Below, piece after piece: positions 27,809 to 36,316 of a DNA stretch of 64,000 nucleotides. The position numbers and the translations under genes were made by a program. This DNA is from Pantoea piersonii. Its GTDB lineage: Bacteria; Pseudomonadota; Gammaproteobacteria; Enterobacterales; Enterobacteriaceae. Numbering within the stretch: position 1 is the stretch's first letter; each line of letters starts with the position of its first letter. The stretch is from contig NZ_RARB01000006.1 of the NCBI RefSeq assembly GCF_003612015.1, forward strand, positions 129,263 through 193,262, given 5' to 3'. The notes beneath the pieces are model-generated. The model was not told the origin of the DNA and searched no databases. It was given only the letters and a program-made list of their open reading frames with translations.

Positions 27809-28650
27809 TTAGACACCTGTCGAATTTATAAAGTTATTTTGTGAATTTTGCCATACTTCTCAACTTTTTGCATAGCAAATTAAAGAGAACCCAAAGAGGA
27901 AAAAGGTTATACAGAACTCTTTATTTTTATAAGATTACCTTATGATGTTCAAAGGTTAAAAGTACCACATTTATTATAACAGAAAGACCATAAACGATTT
28001 ATAAACATCATTAATTAACCATCAAATTATGCAGGAAGACAGCTTAATAGTCATGTCTGGATAGCAACAAAAGCAAGGCGCGCTCATAGTGTTGCATTTT
28101 TTCTCTCTCCTCTAAATGCAGTTTATCCTCCTGAAAAAAATGAAAGCTCTTTATCAGGCAAAGACTGGATTAGCTAATTCATTAACGCCAGAGTAAGTGT
28201 AAGTAGAGAACGCCATAATGATCCCAGTCCAGGTTTTAAAGCCTGCTGACATGCTGAGCCTGAGAAGAGCAACCTGCCGCACAGTGTATTACTACCGGGT
28301 TCCAGCAGATAAATTGCGTCTGAAACTTTTTTACCGAGCGCAAAAGGGAGGCTTACGTCTATAATTCCATTTCCGTTTTTATTCCATCTGCTTCCCTGAT
28401 ATTTTTAGCTTTATTATTTTTTCCTTCGTCTAAACTTCCTGCTGATTCAGATTTATTCCATTTATCAATAAAGCGCCACATGCTGCTGCGCATGAAGTTG
28501 CGATAGCGCCTCCGGTGCATGGGTTATAACTGACGGTAGCCATAAGTTATCCGCCAGCAGTACGCCTTGGATTATTCTCAAATTTTGTTTATCTGTTTAC
28601 CCTATATATTACCTGCTTTATTCTAGCCGTTATCTAACCATCAGGTAGTC
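27809..28650. other. AT-rich intergenic region
   Basis: 840 bp with low GC, shared with the orphan glycosyltransferase. A 48-codon ATG frame at 28218-28364 encodes a basic peptide without a ribosome site or known family and was not called. Otherwise nothing recognisable. Confidence 0.45.
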
Positions 28651-30006
28651 ATGTCCTTCCATTTTCATGGGGTAAATTTTTTGAAAGAGTCACGAATGAT
28701 TGATGTCTGGCAAGGCAACAGGCGGACTATTTCCTGGTTAAAGCGGAGTAAGTTATACCCATTAAGCCATTATCAGCGGCTGTTTATTCTGGTGACGTTT
28801 ATCAATCTTTTGTGGCTTGATTATGCTCTGATGACCGGACGCTGGTGGCAGCCTCAACAGTTAAATTTGGCCGCAATGGCGAATATGGCGCTGGGTAATT
28901 TATTAATTACCGTGCTTATTCGTCAGCAATATCTGATTAATCTGCTGTTCCGCCTTGTCTGGAAAACCCCGCGAAACTGGCCATTAAAGGTGCGTCGACA
29001 TCTGGCCAAGGTCTATCACTTTGGCGGGATACATTCAGGTTGTGCATTATTTGCCACTTTATGGACGCTGGGATTTACGGCCGGCGTTTGCTGGAACTAT
29101 ATGCATCATTTGCCGGGCGTTTCACTGCAACTGGTGATGCTTAATCTTATGCTGGGGCTGCTGCTGGCCTTGATCTGCCTGATGGCCCTGCCGGCGGTGC
29201 GCGCGCGTTATCATAATCAGTTTGAACACGTTCATCGCTACGTTGGCTGGCTGGCACTGTTTCTCTCATGGGCTCAGGTAAGCTGTTTTGCCCGTGACAC
29301 GCACCATTCAGTGTACATGCTACCCGCCTTCTGGGGGCTGCTGACCATTACTGTCAGTGTGCTGGTGCCCTGGCTTCATCTGCGCCGGGTACCGGTGACC
29401 TTCACCCGCCCGTCGGAGCATGCGGTGCTGCTGCATTTCAACTTGCCACGCGATCCCTTTACCGGCTCGTCGTTTACCATTAGTCGTCATCCGCTGAGTG
29501 AATGGCATGCGTTTGCTAACATCCCGGTGCTGCAGGGGCGCGGCTGCCGGATGCTGGTTTCACGGGCGGGTGACTGGACCAGCGAGTTTATTGATAATCC
29601 GCCAGGCCATGTCTGGTTTCGCGGCATTCCCACGCCTGGCGTTGGCAGTGTGCATCAGCTCTTTCACTCAGTGGTGTTTGTCGCTACGGGCAGCGGTATT
29701 GGCCCTCTGCTACCCCACCTGGTGGCTAACCGGCCGCGCCGCAGTCTGATCTGGTCAACGCGTAATCCCCGTCTTACCTACGGCGATGCTTTTGTTGACG
29801 AGGTGCTGACCGTGGTGCCGGATATCATTATCTGGGACACCGATGCGAAGGGTAAACCGGATCTGCTGGAGCTTGCCTGGCAGGAAGCAGAACGCATAGA
29901 GGCGGAAGCGGTAGTGTGCATTGCAAACCGTGGGCTTACTGATTACGTGGTGGAAGGGTGTGAGGCTCGTGGCCGCGGGGCGTACGGTGCTATCTGGGAC
30001 TCATAA
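28651..30006 (+). CDS. Membrane ferric-reductase-like oxidoreductase of unknown role
   Basis: 451 residues. About six membrane segments in the first half, with His residues placed in segments as in ferric reductases (YHFGGIHSG, FEHVHRYVGW). The C-terminal half reads like a ferredoxin-NADP-reductase fold: TGSSFTISRHP in the flavin-like region and VFVATGSGIGPLLPHL (343-358), the pyridine-nucleotide phosphate motif. The flavin-binding R-x-Y-S/T signature is not clear. Alternative ATG at 28696; the first ATG has CAGGTA before it and was kept. It stands as a single gene with its own terminator, and no partner is visible. It could move electrons across the membrane to iron or another acceptor; this is inference. 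Confidence 0.6.
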   Translation: MSFHFHGVNFLKESRMIDVWQGNRRTISWLKRSKLYPLSHYQRLFILVTFINLLWLDYALMTGRWWQPQQLNLAAMANMALGNLLITVLIRQQYLINLLFRLVWKTPRNWPLKVRRHLAKVYHFGGIHSGCALFATLWTLGFTAGVCWNYMHHLPGVSLQLVMLNLMLGLLLALICLMALPAVRARYHNQFEHVHRYVGWLALFLSWAQVSCFARDTHHSVYMLPAFWGLLTITVSVLVPWLHLRRVPVTFTRPSEHAVLLHFNLPRDPFTGSSFTISRHPLSEWHAFANIPVLQGRGCRMLVSRAGDWTSEFIDNPPGHVWFRGIPTPGVGSVHQLFHSVVFVATGSGIGPLLPHLVANRPRRSLIWSTRNPRLTYGDAFVDEVLTVVPDIIIWDTDAKGKPDLLELAWQEAERIEAEAVVCIANRGLTDYVVEGCEARGRGAYGAIWDS

Positions 30007-30097
30007 AGCGTAAAGCTGATAGCCATTTTCGCCTTAAAAAACATGCCGGAACCGAACGGTTAAATAAATGATCGGTTGAATCGTCCGGCAGTTATAT

Positions 30098-30134
30098 AAA
30101 AAAGCCCCAGCATTTTTTGATGGGGCTTTTTTTA
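30098..30134. terminator. Strong terminator after the ferric-reductase-like gene
   Basis: AAAAAGCCCCA and TGGGGCTTTTT form a long stem with an 11-base loop and T-run on the plus strand (A-run before it makes it work in both directions). Confidence 0.9.
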
Positions 30135-30684
30135 TGCTGTAGGGTGCGGATAAGCATTACCTTTTAAATTTAAAATTACATGGCCATGCTTTTGCCTGAC
30201 CCTTAATATAAAAGCGCACTTAAAATATCTCTGTAAGCACCAGCAATAGTAACATCCCCGACGTAGCAATATTTTTTTGGTGTGGCGACGTATTTAATTC
30301 GTTACCCAGACCCAGATAATTAATGATATGAAACAGCAAAAACAACTGCCGTAAGCGAAATATTTTTTTGCTTCGTGAAAAGATCAGCATGGTAAGAACA
30401 TTTTGCAGCCTCTGTCCCGGCAGGCATCCAGCGCCCAGCCGCCCTGACCAGTGTTTGACGCTGGCAAGATGAGCATAACAATGCAGCATCCTCCAGCCAG
30501 TCTGGTCACACTTCTACGAAATGATTTGGCCTCTGCGGTATTTTAACGGACAATTCGACGCCTTCTGATAAGCGTCTGGCCCGCCCCATTTCAGGTGTTT
30601 TTATGCGCTAGTGCGTCGATTTAGTTAAAGAAGAAGCCATAACGTAGCGTAATTGTTTTAACATTCAATAGATATAGTGCAGAA
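30135..30684. other. Intergenic region without a supported gene
   Basis: 550 bp. An 89-codon minus-strand frame (30220-30489) starts with ATG but shows no family, unusual composition and no ribosome site, and was left out. The promoter of the amino-acid carrier must lie in the last 100-150 bp. Confidence 0.45.
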
Positions 30685-31959
30685 ATGAATACTCAAGTAA
30701 AAAATAAAAACGTAGCCGCGAGCAGAACAGCATGGTCGATTAAAGATACGGTCTGGATGATGGGGGTATACGGTACGACAGTAGGTGCGGGTACGCTTTT
30801 TCTGCCAGTAGAAGTGGGCACGCGGGGAGCTGTCGTGTTGTTAATGATGTTTTTACTGGCTTTACCGCTGTCTCTGGTACCGCATCTACTGATCTGTCGC
30901 ATCTTTATGCGTGATAAGCAGGCAGACAATGCCTCCCTTCCTCTCTTCGGTAAATTTTTCGGTCCGAAAGGCCGTCAGGGCATTAAGCTCTTTTTCTGCG
31001 TAGCCCACTTCCCCGTCACGCTTGTTTACGCTGTTTCACTGGTTAACGCGCTGGACAACTATTTTACCGTCCATCTGCACTTCGCCGAAGTCAGCCGCGC
31101 GCTGTTGTCATTCATCGTCGTCGCGTGCTTGTTTATTGTGTTAAGCAAAGGGCGTGACCGTGTTGTAAGCACGATGAGCACGCTGGCTATACCCTTTGCG
31201 CTCTCTCTCTTGCTGATTGCTGTGATGCAGATCCCTTCCTGGCATCTTTCAAACCTGACGTCGTCAATGCAGGAAATCACGGGGGCGTCTTCCGGTATCT
31301 CACTTAAAGCGCTCTGGTTGACGCTGCCGTTGATCACCTTCTCCTTTTGTTCTGCGCCGATGATGTCGCCTTTATCCTCTTATTATCTGGAAAAAGGAAA
31401 CGGCGGCGAGGAGAAAGCCGTCAGCGTGATTCGTCTGGCTTATTACGCCATTTTTTCCAGCGTTATCTTTTTCGTCCTGAGCTGCGTGCTGAGCATGCCG
31501 CATGACGTGTTTGTGAATGCCCGAGCACAAAACCTGAATGTACTTTCCGTTATGGAAGGGAGCGGGGGGGCTGGCCTGTTATTTTTGATTGCGCCCTTTA
31601 TCGCCATGGTGGCGATGACAAAATCCTTTCTTGGGGTCTGCCTGCCGGTTGCGGAAACCTTCTCAACGCTCATCGGCGATGCTGTTGGCGTAAAAGATGA
31701 CGCGGGCCGTAAGCGGGCAAAAGCCATGGCGTTCGCAATCTTGTTTGCGGTGTCGTTTGCGGTCGCATACTGGAACCCTGATGTAATGGCGCTGATTGAA
31801 ACGGTATGCGGGCCTCTGATTGCTATCTTTGTGTTCGCTATCCCTTCTTACCTTGTCTATACCAGAAAGGAGCTGCATGCGCTGAGAGGCGGGATGGCAA
31901 TCACCGTTATTATTGGTGGCCTGCTCACTATGTCCGCGCTGCTCTACAGCATGCTGTAA
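30685..31959 (+). CDS. Serine/threonine-type amino acid carrier (HAAAP family)
   Basis: 424 residues, 11 membrane segments. The family start is clear: WSIKDTVWMMGVYGTTVGAGTLFLPVEVG, as in SdaC and TdcC, with FCSAPMMSPLSSYYLEKG in the middle (SdaC-type SFNHSPIISSF region replaced by FSFCSAPMMSPL). Members are proton symporters for serine, threonine or aromatic amino acids in the inner membrane. It is monocistronic, bounded by terminators on both sides. The altered middle motif means the substrate may differ from serine. Confidence 0.87.
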   Translation: MNTQVKNKNVAASRTAWSIKDTVWMMGVYGTTVGAGTLFLPVEVGTRGAVVLLMMFLLALPLSLVPHLLICRIFMRDKQADNASLPLFGKFFGPKGRQGIKLFFCVAHFPVTLVYAVSLVNALDNYFTVHLHFAEVSRALLSFIVVACLFIVLSKGRDRVVSTMSTLAIPFALSLLLIAVMQIPSWHLSNLTSSMQEITGASSGISLKALWLTLPLITFSFCSAPMMSPLSSYYLEKGNGGEEKAVSVIRLAYYAIFSSVIFFVLSCVLSMPHDVFVNARAQNLNVLSVMEGSGGAGLLFLIAPFIAMVAMTKSFLGVCLPVAETFSTLIGDAVGVKDDAGRKRAKAMAFAILFAVSFAVAYWNPDVMALIETVCGPLIAIFVFAIPSYLVYTRKELHALRGGMAITVIIGGLLTMSALLYSML

Positions 31960-31965
31960 ATAAAA

Positions 31966-31986
31966 TACCCCAGCCAATCTGGGGTA
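31966..31986. terminator. Hairpin after the amino acid carrier
   Basis: TACCCCAG and CTGGGGTA form an 8-bp stem with a 5-base loop, seven bases after the stop. It lies between convergent genes; the T-run is missing on the plus strand, but the minus strand continues TTTTATTTA, so it also suits the LacI-type gene reading the other way. Confidence 0.6.
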
Positions 31987-32092
31987 AAGCTCTGACGAGG
32001 GCCGCTGAGCCCACCTCTTTTCTTCTGTTCCGCAATCCTTCTGGCATGAACGGTCAGCAACGTTTATGCCATCTTCCCGGCGTACACAACCA

Positions 32093-33109
32093 CTACGCCG
32101 ACTCCCTGATGACAAGCTCCCCGCTCAGCATAATGCGCTGCGTCGGCAACGCGGGCTCCCTGATCTGACTCATCATCAGCTCTGCTGCCTGCCGCCCGGT
32201 TTCCTCGCTGGCGGATGACACGCAGGTCAAGGACGGCGAGGTAAGGTTGACGTGCAGCATATCTTCAAAGCCGATCAGCGCCACTTGCTGCGTCAGAAAC
32301 AGATCCTTACCCAGCGTGCGCCCGACCTGATGAATCCCGTTAATGGCACCAATCAGCGCCGTCGGCGAATGACAAAGCAGCGCGGTCAGGGTGTGGTTTT
32401 TTTCCAGCAGATGGCGAGTGACCTGGCTTGCCGCCCAGGTATCTTCGCTGCACGCGGGCGCCGAGTCCTCTTTTTGCACAATGCCGTTTTGCTGCAGGCT
32501 GGCGCGAAAGCCCTGCAGTCGCTGCATGCGAAGCAGACAGTCGGCCTGCCCACCGATGTAACCGATATTACGGTGTCCGCGTTCCAGCAGATAGCGTGTC
32601 GCCAGCGCGGCGGCCTGTCGGTTGTCGCGCATGACCAGGTTACAGGCCTCATTAATCAATATCTGAGAGACGACAACCAATGGCAACGGGCACTGGCGAA
32701 GCTGTTCAGGCAGCGTGGCGTGCTTAGTGTCAGAGGTCAGATAAATAATGCCCGCCACGCCCTGCTGTTTGAATGAGAGAAGACAACGCTCAAGGCTGGC
32801 CCCGTTATCCTGGGGCTGGCCAAGAAACACCATAAATCCGTGTTTTTCTAATTCCTTTACCACGCTTGCCATCACTTTGATGGCATAGCTGTCGCTAAAA
32901 TCGCAGAGGATCAGACCTATCAGGTTTGAAGTGCTGGCGCGCAGATTAGCCGCCGCTACGTTATGCACATAGCCCAGCTGCTCAATAGCTGCCTGCACCT
33001 TTGCAATGGTCGCGTCGGAGATCTTGCCTTTCTGCCGCAACACCAGTGAGACGGTAGAGACGGATACGCCAGCCTCTTTGGCAACATCAATGATGCTGAC
33101 TTTTTTCAA
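32093..33109 (-). CDS. LacI-family repressor, MalI-like
   Basis: 338 residues from the chosen start. HTH KKVSIIDVAKEAGVSVSTVSLVLRQKG matches MalI closely (MalI has VALAAGVSVSTVSLVLSGKG). An ATG at 33130 is in frame, but TTG 33109 has AGGAG five bases before it and gives the normal LacI-family N-terminus, so TTG is preferred. The effector domain ends in VALIGFEDM. It lies 50-70 bp downstream of the PTS gene on the same strand and probably represses that gene and itself from the twin operator at 34738-34763. Confidence 0.87.
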   Translation of the reverse strand: MKKVSIIDVAKEAGVSVSTVSLVLRQKGKISDATIAKVQAAIEQLGYVHNVAAANLRASTSNLIGLILCDFSDSYAIKVMASVVKELEKHGFMVFLGQPQDNGASLERCLLSFKQQGVAGIIYLTSDTKHATLPEQLRQCPLPLVVVSQILINEACNLVMRDNRQAAALATRYLLERGHRNIGYIGGQADCLLRMQRLQGFRASLQQNGIVQKEDSAPACSEDTWAASQVTRHLLEKNHTLTALLCHSPTALIGAINGIHQVGRTLGKDLFLTQQVALIGFEDMLHVNLTSPSLTCVSSASEETGRQAAELMMSQIREPALPTQRIMLSGELVIRESA

Positions 33110-33180
33110 ACCTGCTCCTGAAGGAATCATCCTGCCTTGAAATAGCGTCTCCAGCCGGAGCCGGAGACATGAGTCACCTG

Positions 33181-34680
33181 TTATTTTGCCAGCATGGTCT
33201 GCATGGTTTGCGCGATAAACTGCGCGCGGGCGCCAAAAATCACCTGTATTCCCGTATCGCCGATAAAGACCACGCCGCGTGCGCCAACGCCGTTAAGGCC
33301 ATCTTTATCCACCAGCTCGCTTTTCACTACGTCAAGACGCAACCGGGTGATGCAGGATCCCACAGTATTGATATTTTGTGCCCCGCCAAGCAAGCCAATG
33401 ATTTCCGTTGCGACCTCGTTATCCGATTTATCGTTCACACTGGCCGTGACCAGCGTGCGGCCTGGGGTTTTAATATCCAGACGGCGGATGACATAGCGGA
33501 AGGTAAAGTAGTAAATCAGTCCCATCGGCACGCCGATGATCACGGCGTTCAGGTAGTTAGTCTGATATCCGTTAAAGGACGGCAGGATGCCAAACGACAG
33601 ATAATCAATAAAGCCGGCGGAGAAGGATTTAGCGATATGCGCATGCATCAGATACATCATCATGTAGGCCAGGCCCGCCATGATGGCGTTAAAGACGTAG
33701 AGCACCGGCGCCACAAAGATAAAGGTAAACTCAACGGGCTCCGTGATCCCGGTCAAAAAGCAGGTCAGCGCGGCGGAAAACAGGATCCCGGCAGCGATCT
33801 TCTTATTGGCGGTATGCGCTTCGTGATACATGGCAAGGCAGGCGGCAGGCAGAGCAAACAGCATCAACGGGAATTCGCCCTGCATAAACTTACCGGCGTT
33901 CTGGTACGAGTCGCTGCTAAAGGATTTCACGCCCTCTTCCAGCATCTTAAACCAGATGGTCTGATCGCCATGGATCACCAGCCCGGCATGGGTGGTGTAG
34001 TCGCCAAACGAGTACCAGAAAGAGGGATACCAGATATGATGCAGTCCGAGCGGAATAAGCGCGCGCTCTACCAGACCGAAAATAAAGGTGGATGCCGCCT
34101 GGTTGTTGCCGTTTACCATCACAGAGAGCGCATCAATGCCCGACTGGATATGCTGCCAGACATAAGGCAGCAGCAGCCCCATTAAAAAGGATAAACAGGC
34201 CGTCGCGATGGCGACAAAGCGTTTGCCGGAGAAGAAACCGAGGAACTCAGGCAGCTGCAAAGTATGGAAGCGGTTATAACACCAGGCGGCGAGCACGCCG
34301 CAAATCAGGCCGCCGAACACCCCCATTTGCAGCGTGGGGATCCCCACCACCATCGCATATTTGCCCCCCTGCGACGCCATCTCTGGGGTAATGCCCATCA
34401 CCGTGCCGATCGTAATATTGGTCACAAAGACCGACACCGCAGCCGACAGCGCCGCGATTCCCGACTCCGAAGCCAGCCCGACCGCAGAGCCGATAGCGAA
34501 CAGCATCGGTAAATTATTGAAGATAACGCCCCCGGCATTCATCATCAGCGGCAAATGAAATTTGTCGCCGAAAGCCAGTAACAGGCCAGCGGCAGGCAGC
34601 AGCGAGATAGGCAACATCAAGGCGCGCCCTATCATCGACAATTTTGATAACGATTTAATTAATCCTGAGAACAGACTCAT
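33181..34680 (-). CDS. PTS permease EIICB, glucose/maltose (MalX/PtsG) family
   Basis: 499 residues. EIIC domain (about 1-390) with FSGLIKSLSKLSMIGRALMLPISLLPAAGLLL at the start and TEPVEFTFIFVAP as the sugar-binding Glu motif; EIIB domain (about 415-499) with the phosphocysteine site NINTVGSCITRLRLDV. The EIIA partner is not encoded here and would be Crr, as for MalX and PtsG. The protein imports and phosphorylates a glucose-like or maltose-like sugar. It is in an operon with the MalI-like repressor. E. coli malX is paired with malY and a divergent malI; here malY is absent and the repressor is downstream. Confidence 0.9.
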   Translation of the reverse strand: MSLFSGLIKSLSKLSMIGRALMLPISLLPAAGLLLAFGDKFHLPLMMNAGGVIFNNLPMLFAIGSAVGLASESGIAALSAAVSVFVTNITIGTVMGITPEMASQGGKYAMVVGIPTLQMGVFGGLICGVLAAWCYNRFHTLQLPEFLGFFSGKRFVAIATACLSFLMGLLLPYVWQHIQSGIDALSVMVNGNNQAASTFIFGLVERALIPLGLHHIWYPSFWYSFGDYTTHAGLVIHGDQTIWFKMLEEGVKSFSSDSYQNAGKFMQGEFPLMLFALPAACLAMYHEAHTANKKIAAGILFSAALTCFLTGITEPVEFTFIFVAPVLYVFNAIMAGLAYMMMYLMHAHIAKSFSAGFIDYLSFGILPSFNGYQTNYLNAVIIGVPMGLIYYFTFRYVIRRLDIKTPGRTLVTASVNDKSDNEVATEIIGLLGGAQNINTVGSCITRLRLDVVKSELVDKDGLNGVGARGVVFIGDTGIQVIFGARAQFIAQTMQTMLAK

Positions 34681-34737
34681 GCTGTTTTTCCCCGATTCAA
34701 GGCCTTGGAAGACACTTTTTAAGTGCTGTTGGAGTAG

Positions 34738-34763
34738 GTAGAACGTTCTACTAAAACGTTCTA
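34738..34763. promoter_or_regulatory. Twin LacI/MalI-type operators
   Basis: A perfect palindrome GTAGAACGTTCTAC (34738-34751) is followed at once by TAAAACGTTCTA (34752-34763), the same core with two changes. The AACGTT centres are 13 bp apart. The E. coli MalI site has the same AACGTT core. The pair is 58-83 bp upstream of the PTS start. Confidence 0.75.
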
Positions 34764-35025
34764 CTCATCATTCGATGAGCCGATGAAACAGGCAACTTAA
34801 TTTTTGCCATTGCTCAGATGATTTACTGATAGTTTGAAGTGGATCGTAAAAGCGGGCCTGTATACGTCTGTCAGATGTTCTGCCAGCGTCGGAACAGGTG
34901 CAGGATCGATAAGTGCGCGCCGCATGATTTACGTCGCACCGTTGCTTTATTAGCGGGAATAACAGGAGCGGGCTGATAGCTGTTCGGGCCACCGGGGCGG
35001 TGCCAGCGTCGCTACAGCGCAAACG
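34764..35025. other. Intergenic region, nothing recognised
   Basis: An 84-codon frame here (34768-35022, minus) has biased composition without family resemblance. Confidence 0.4.
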
Positions 35026-35313
35026 TCAGGCTGATACGGTGAGGGAGGTCTGCAATAAACCGACTGTTTGACTCACCCGCTGCGCCAGTTCACGCATAAA
35101 GGCCCCTGCGTCAGAGGTTTCCCCTGCCTGAAGCATAGAGTGCAAGTGATCCTCTACGAAGCTGCCGGACGCCAGCCTCCGCGTCAGCAGGTCGCCTGTC
35201 GCCAGAAGCGCGAGCGGCAGATGCAGAGCCATAAAATCGCGCGCGGTCTGCGGGTGCGAGAGGAACGGCTTGAAAACCGCCTCATGCGGCGTTGACGTGC
35301 TATTGTTCTGCAT
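35026..35313 (-). pseudogene. Internally deleted Rpn/YhgA nuclease gene
   Basis: 95 codons. Residues 8-56 (TPHEAVFKPFLSHPQTARDF and the following HLPLALLATGDLLTRRLASGSF-type part, ending VEDHLH) match the N-terminus of recombination-promoting nucleases of the Rpn/YhgA family, pattern TPHDAVFKxFLxHPxTARDFxxIHLP and LxSGSFVEDxLR. The next residues (AGETSDAGAFMRELAQRVSQ) match a segment that lies some 200 residues later in the family. The PD-(D/E)xK nuclease core between them is gone, with the frame kept. The product, if made, should be inactive. Confidence 0.75.
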
Positions 35314-35353
35314 TGCGGCACCTGAACATTTTCCCTGGGCCGAGTGCTATTAC

Positions 35354-35395
35354 AGGTGCCTCAGCCGCAACAAACGCGATAAAACTCAGGCACCT
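35354..35395 (-). terminator. Possible hairpin after the aerobactin accessory genes
   Basis: AGGTGCCT and AGGCACCT are 8-bp inverted arms with a loop of about 26 bases, 19 bp past the viuB-like stop. The loop is long and there is no clean T-run. Confidence 0.3.
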
Positions 35396-35413
35396 TGCTT
35401 TATCAGCCTGACA

Positions 35414-36301
35414 TTAGCTTTTACTCCAGTAGGCCATAAAGCTGACGTTCTCACTGGCAACCTTGCGCTCACCCACCAGATAGCGCCGGATATGTTTTAC
35501 GGCTGATGACTCCGCAGCCACCCAGCCATAAAAACGGTTATTTTCGCTCTCTGCGCCATGCCATAAGATCGTCTGTTCGTCCTCATACGTCTTGTTCGGG
35601 TAAGTCGTGAGCGCGTAGTCAGGAAGAGATACGTACGCCTTAACCGCCGCCAGCAGCGCCGCGCCGTGAGGCGCCCCGGTTCTGTCGCGCGGCAGCCAGA
35701 ATACCTCCGCAAACGCATATTCACGCCAGTCGACGCGGTCCTCTGAGCGTGGCACCTCCTGAAAAATCTGAAGCGCAGGCGGCGATGCCATTTTCGCCAC
35801 CTGTCTGAAGATCCCCTTCACCGCTGGCAGCGCTGTCTCATCGGCAACCACCAGCGCGCGCTCGACTGCGGAATGCGGTTTCCATTCATATCCGCCGCTG
35901 TCGCCGCTGTGCTGCTGGTTAGGGGCGATCATCTGCAAAGCATCGCCTGGCATGGCGCGAATGACCCAGGCCGAAGCAGGCCCGTCGGTACCGTGAATAA
36001 CAAACTCGACCTCTGCCTGGCATGGGTCTGCGTTGACGCGGCGAAGCGTATAAGTGCGCGGAACGGGCCTTTGCTCTGGCGGAAGGCGTTTAAGCTGTTC
36101 CCGCCAGGGCAACTGTGCCGTTAACGAGGGAGCGTCCCCCTTCTGCGACGGAAAAAGAATTTTGATACGTTGATCGGGTCCGTCCATCTTCATCATCCTC
36201 ACCTCTTCTCCCGTAAATACGCAGCGCACAAGGGAAGGCGAAAGCCATTTCTTTTGCTGCAGGGTGACGTTGAATAACCGGTAACCTGAAATGATGGTCA
36301 T
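35414..36301 (-). CDS. viuB: Siderophore-interacting protein, NADPH ferric-siderophore reductase (ViuB/YqjH type)
   Basis: 295 residues, cytoplasmic. FAD-binding domain with PRTYTLRR (81-88) and the HGTDGPASAWVIRAMPGD block, then the NAD(P)-binding SIP domain with ALVVADETALPAV and FYGWVAAESSAVKHIRRYLVGE. It reduces Fe(III)-siderophore after import, releasing iron. It is 15 bp downstream of shiF on the same strand, so it belongs to the left arm of the aerobactin locus. The E. coli pColV aerobactin locus lacks this gene; the viuB name is by family, not by proven substrate. Confidence 0.85.
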   Translation of the reverse strand: MTIISGYRLFNVTLQQKKWLSPSLVRCVFTGEEVRMMKMDGPDQRIKILFPSQKGDAPSLTAQLPWREQLKRLPPEQRPVPRTYTLRRVNADPCQAEVEFVIHGTDGPASAWVIRAMPGDALQMIAPNQQHSGDSGGYEWKPHSAVERALVVADETALPAVKGIFRQVAKMASPPALQIFQEVPRSEDRVDWREYAFAEVFWLPRDRTGAPHGAALLAAVKAYVSLPDYALTTYPNKTYEDEQTILWHGAESENNRFYGWVAAESSAVKHIRRYLVGERKVASENVSFMAYWSKS

Positions 36302-36316
36302 ATTTTTTCCTGACGC

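Noticed and set aside
28218..28364. 48-codon frame encoding a basic peptide
   Set aside because: No ribosome site and no known family; AT-rich surroundings make chance frames likely to be short but this one is still unsupported.
30220..30489. 89-codon minus-strand frame
   Set aside because: No ribosome site, no family, odd composition.
33169..34185. 338-codon frame antisense to the PTS gene
   Set aside because: Shadow of the EIICB gene in GC-rich codons.
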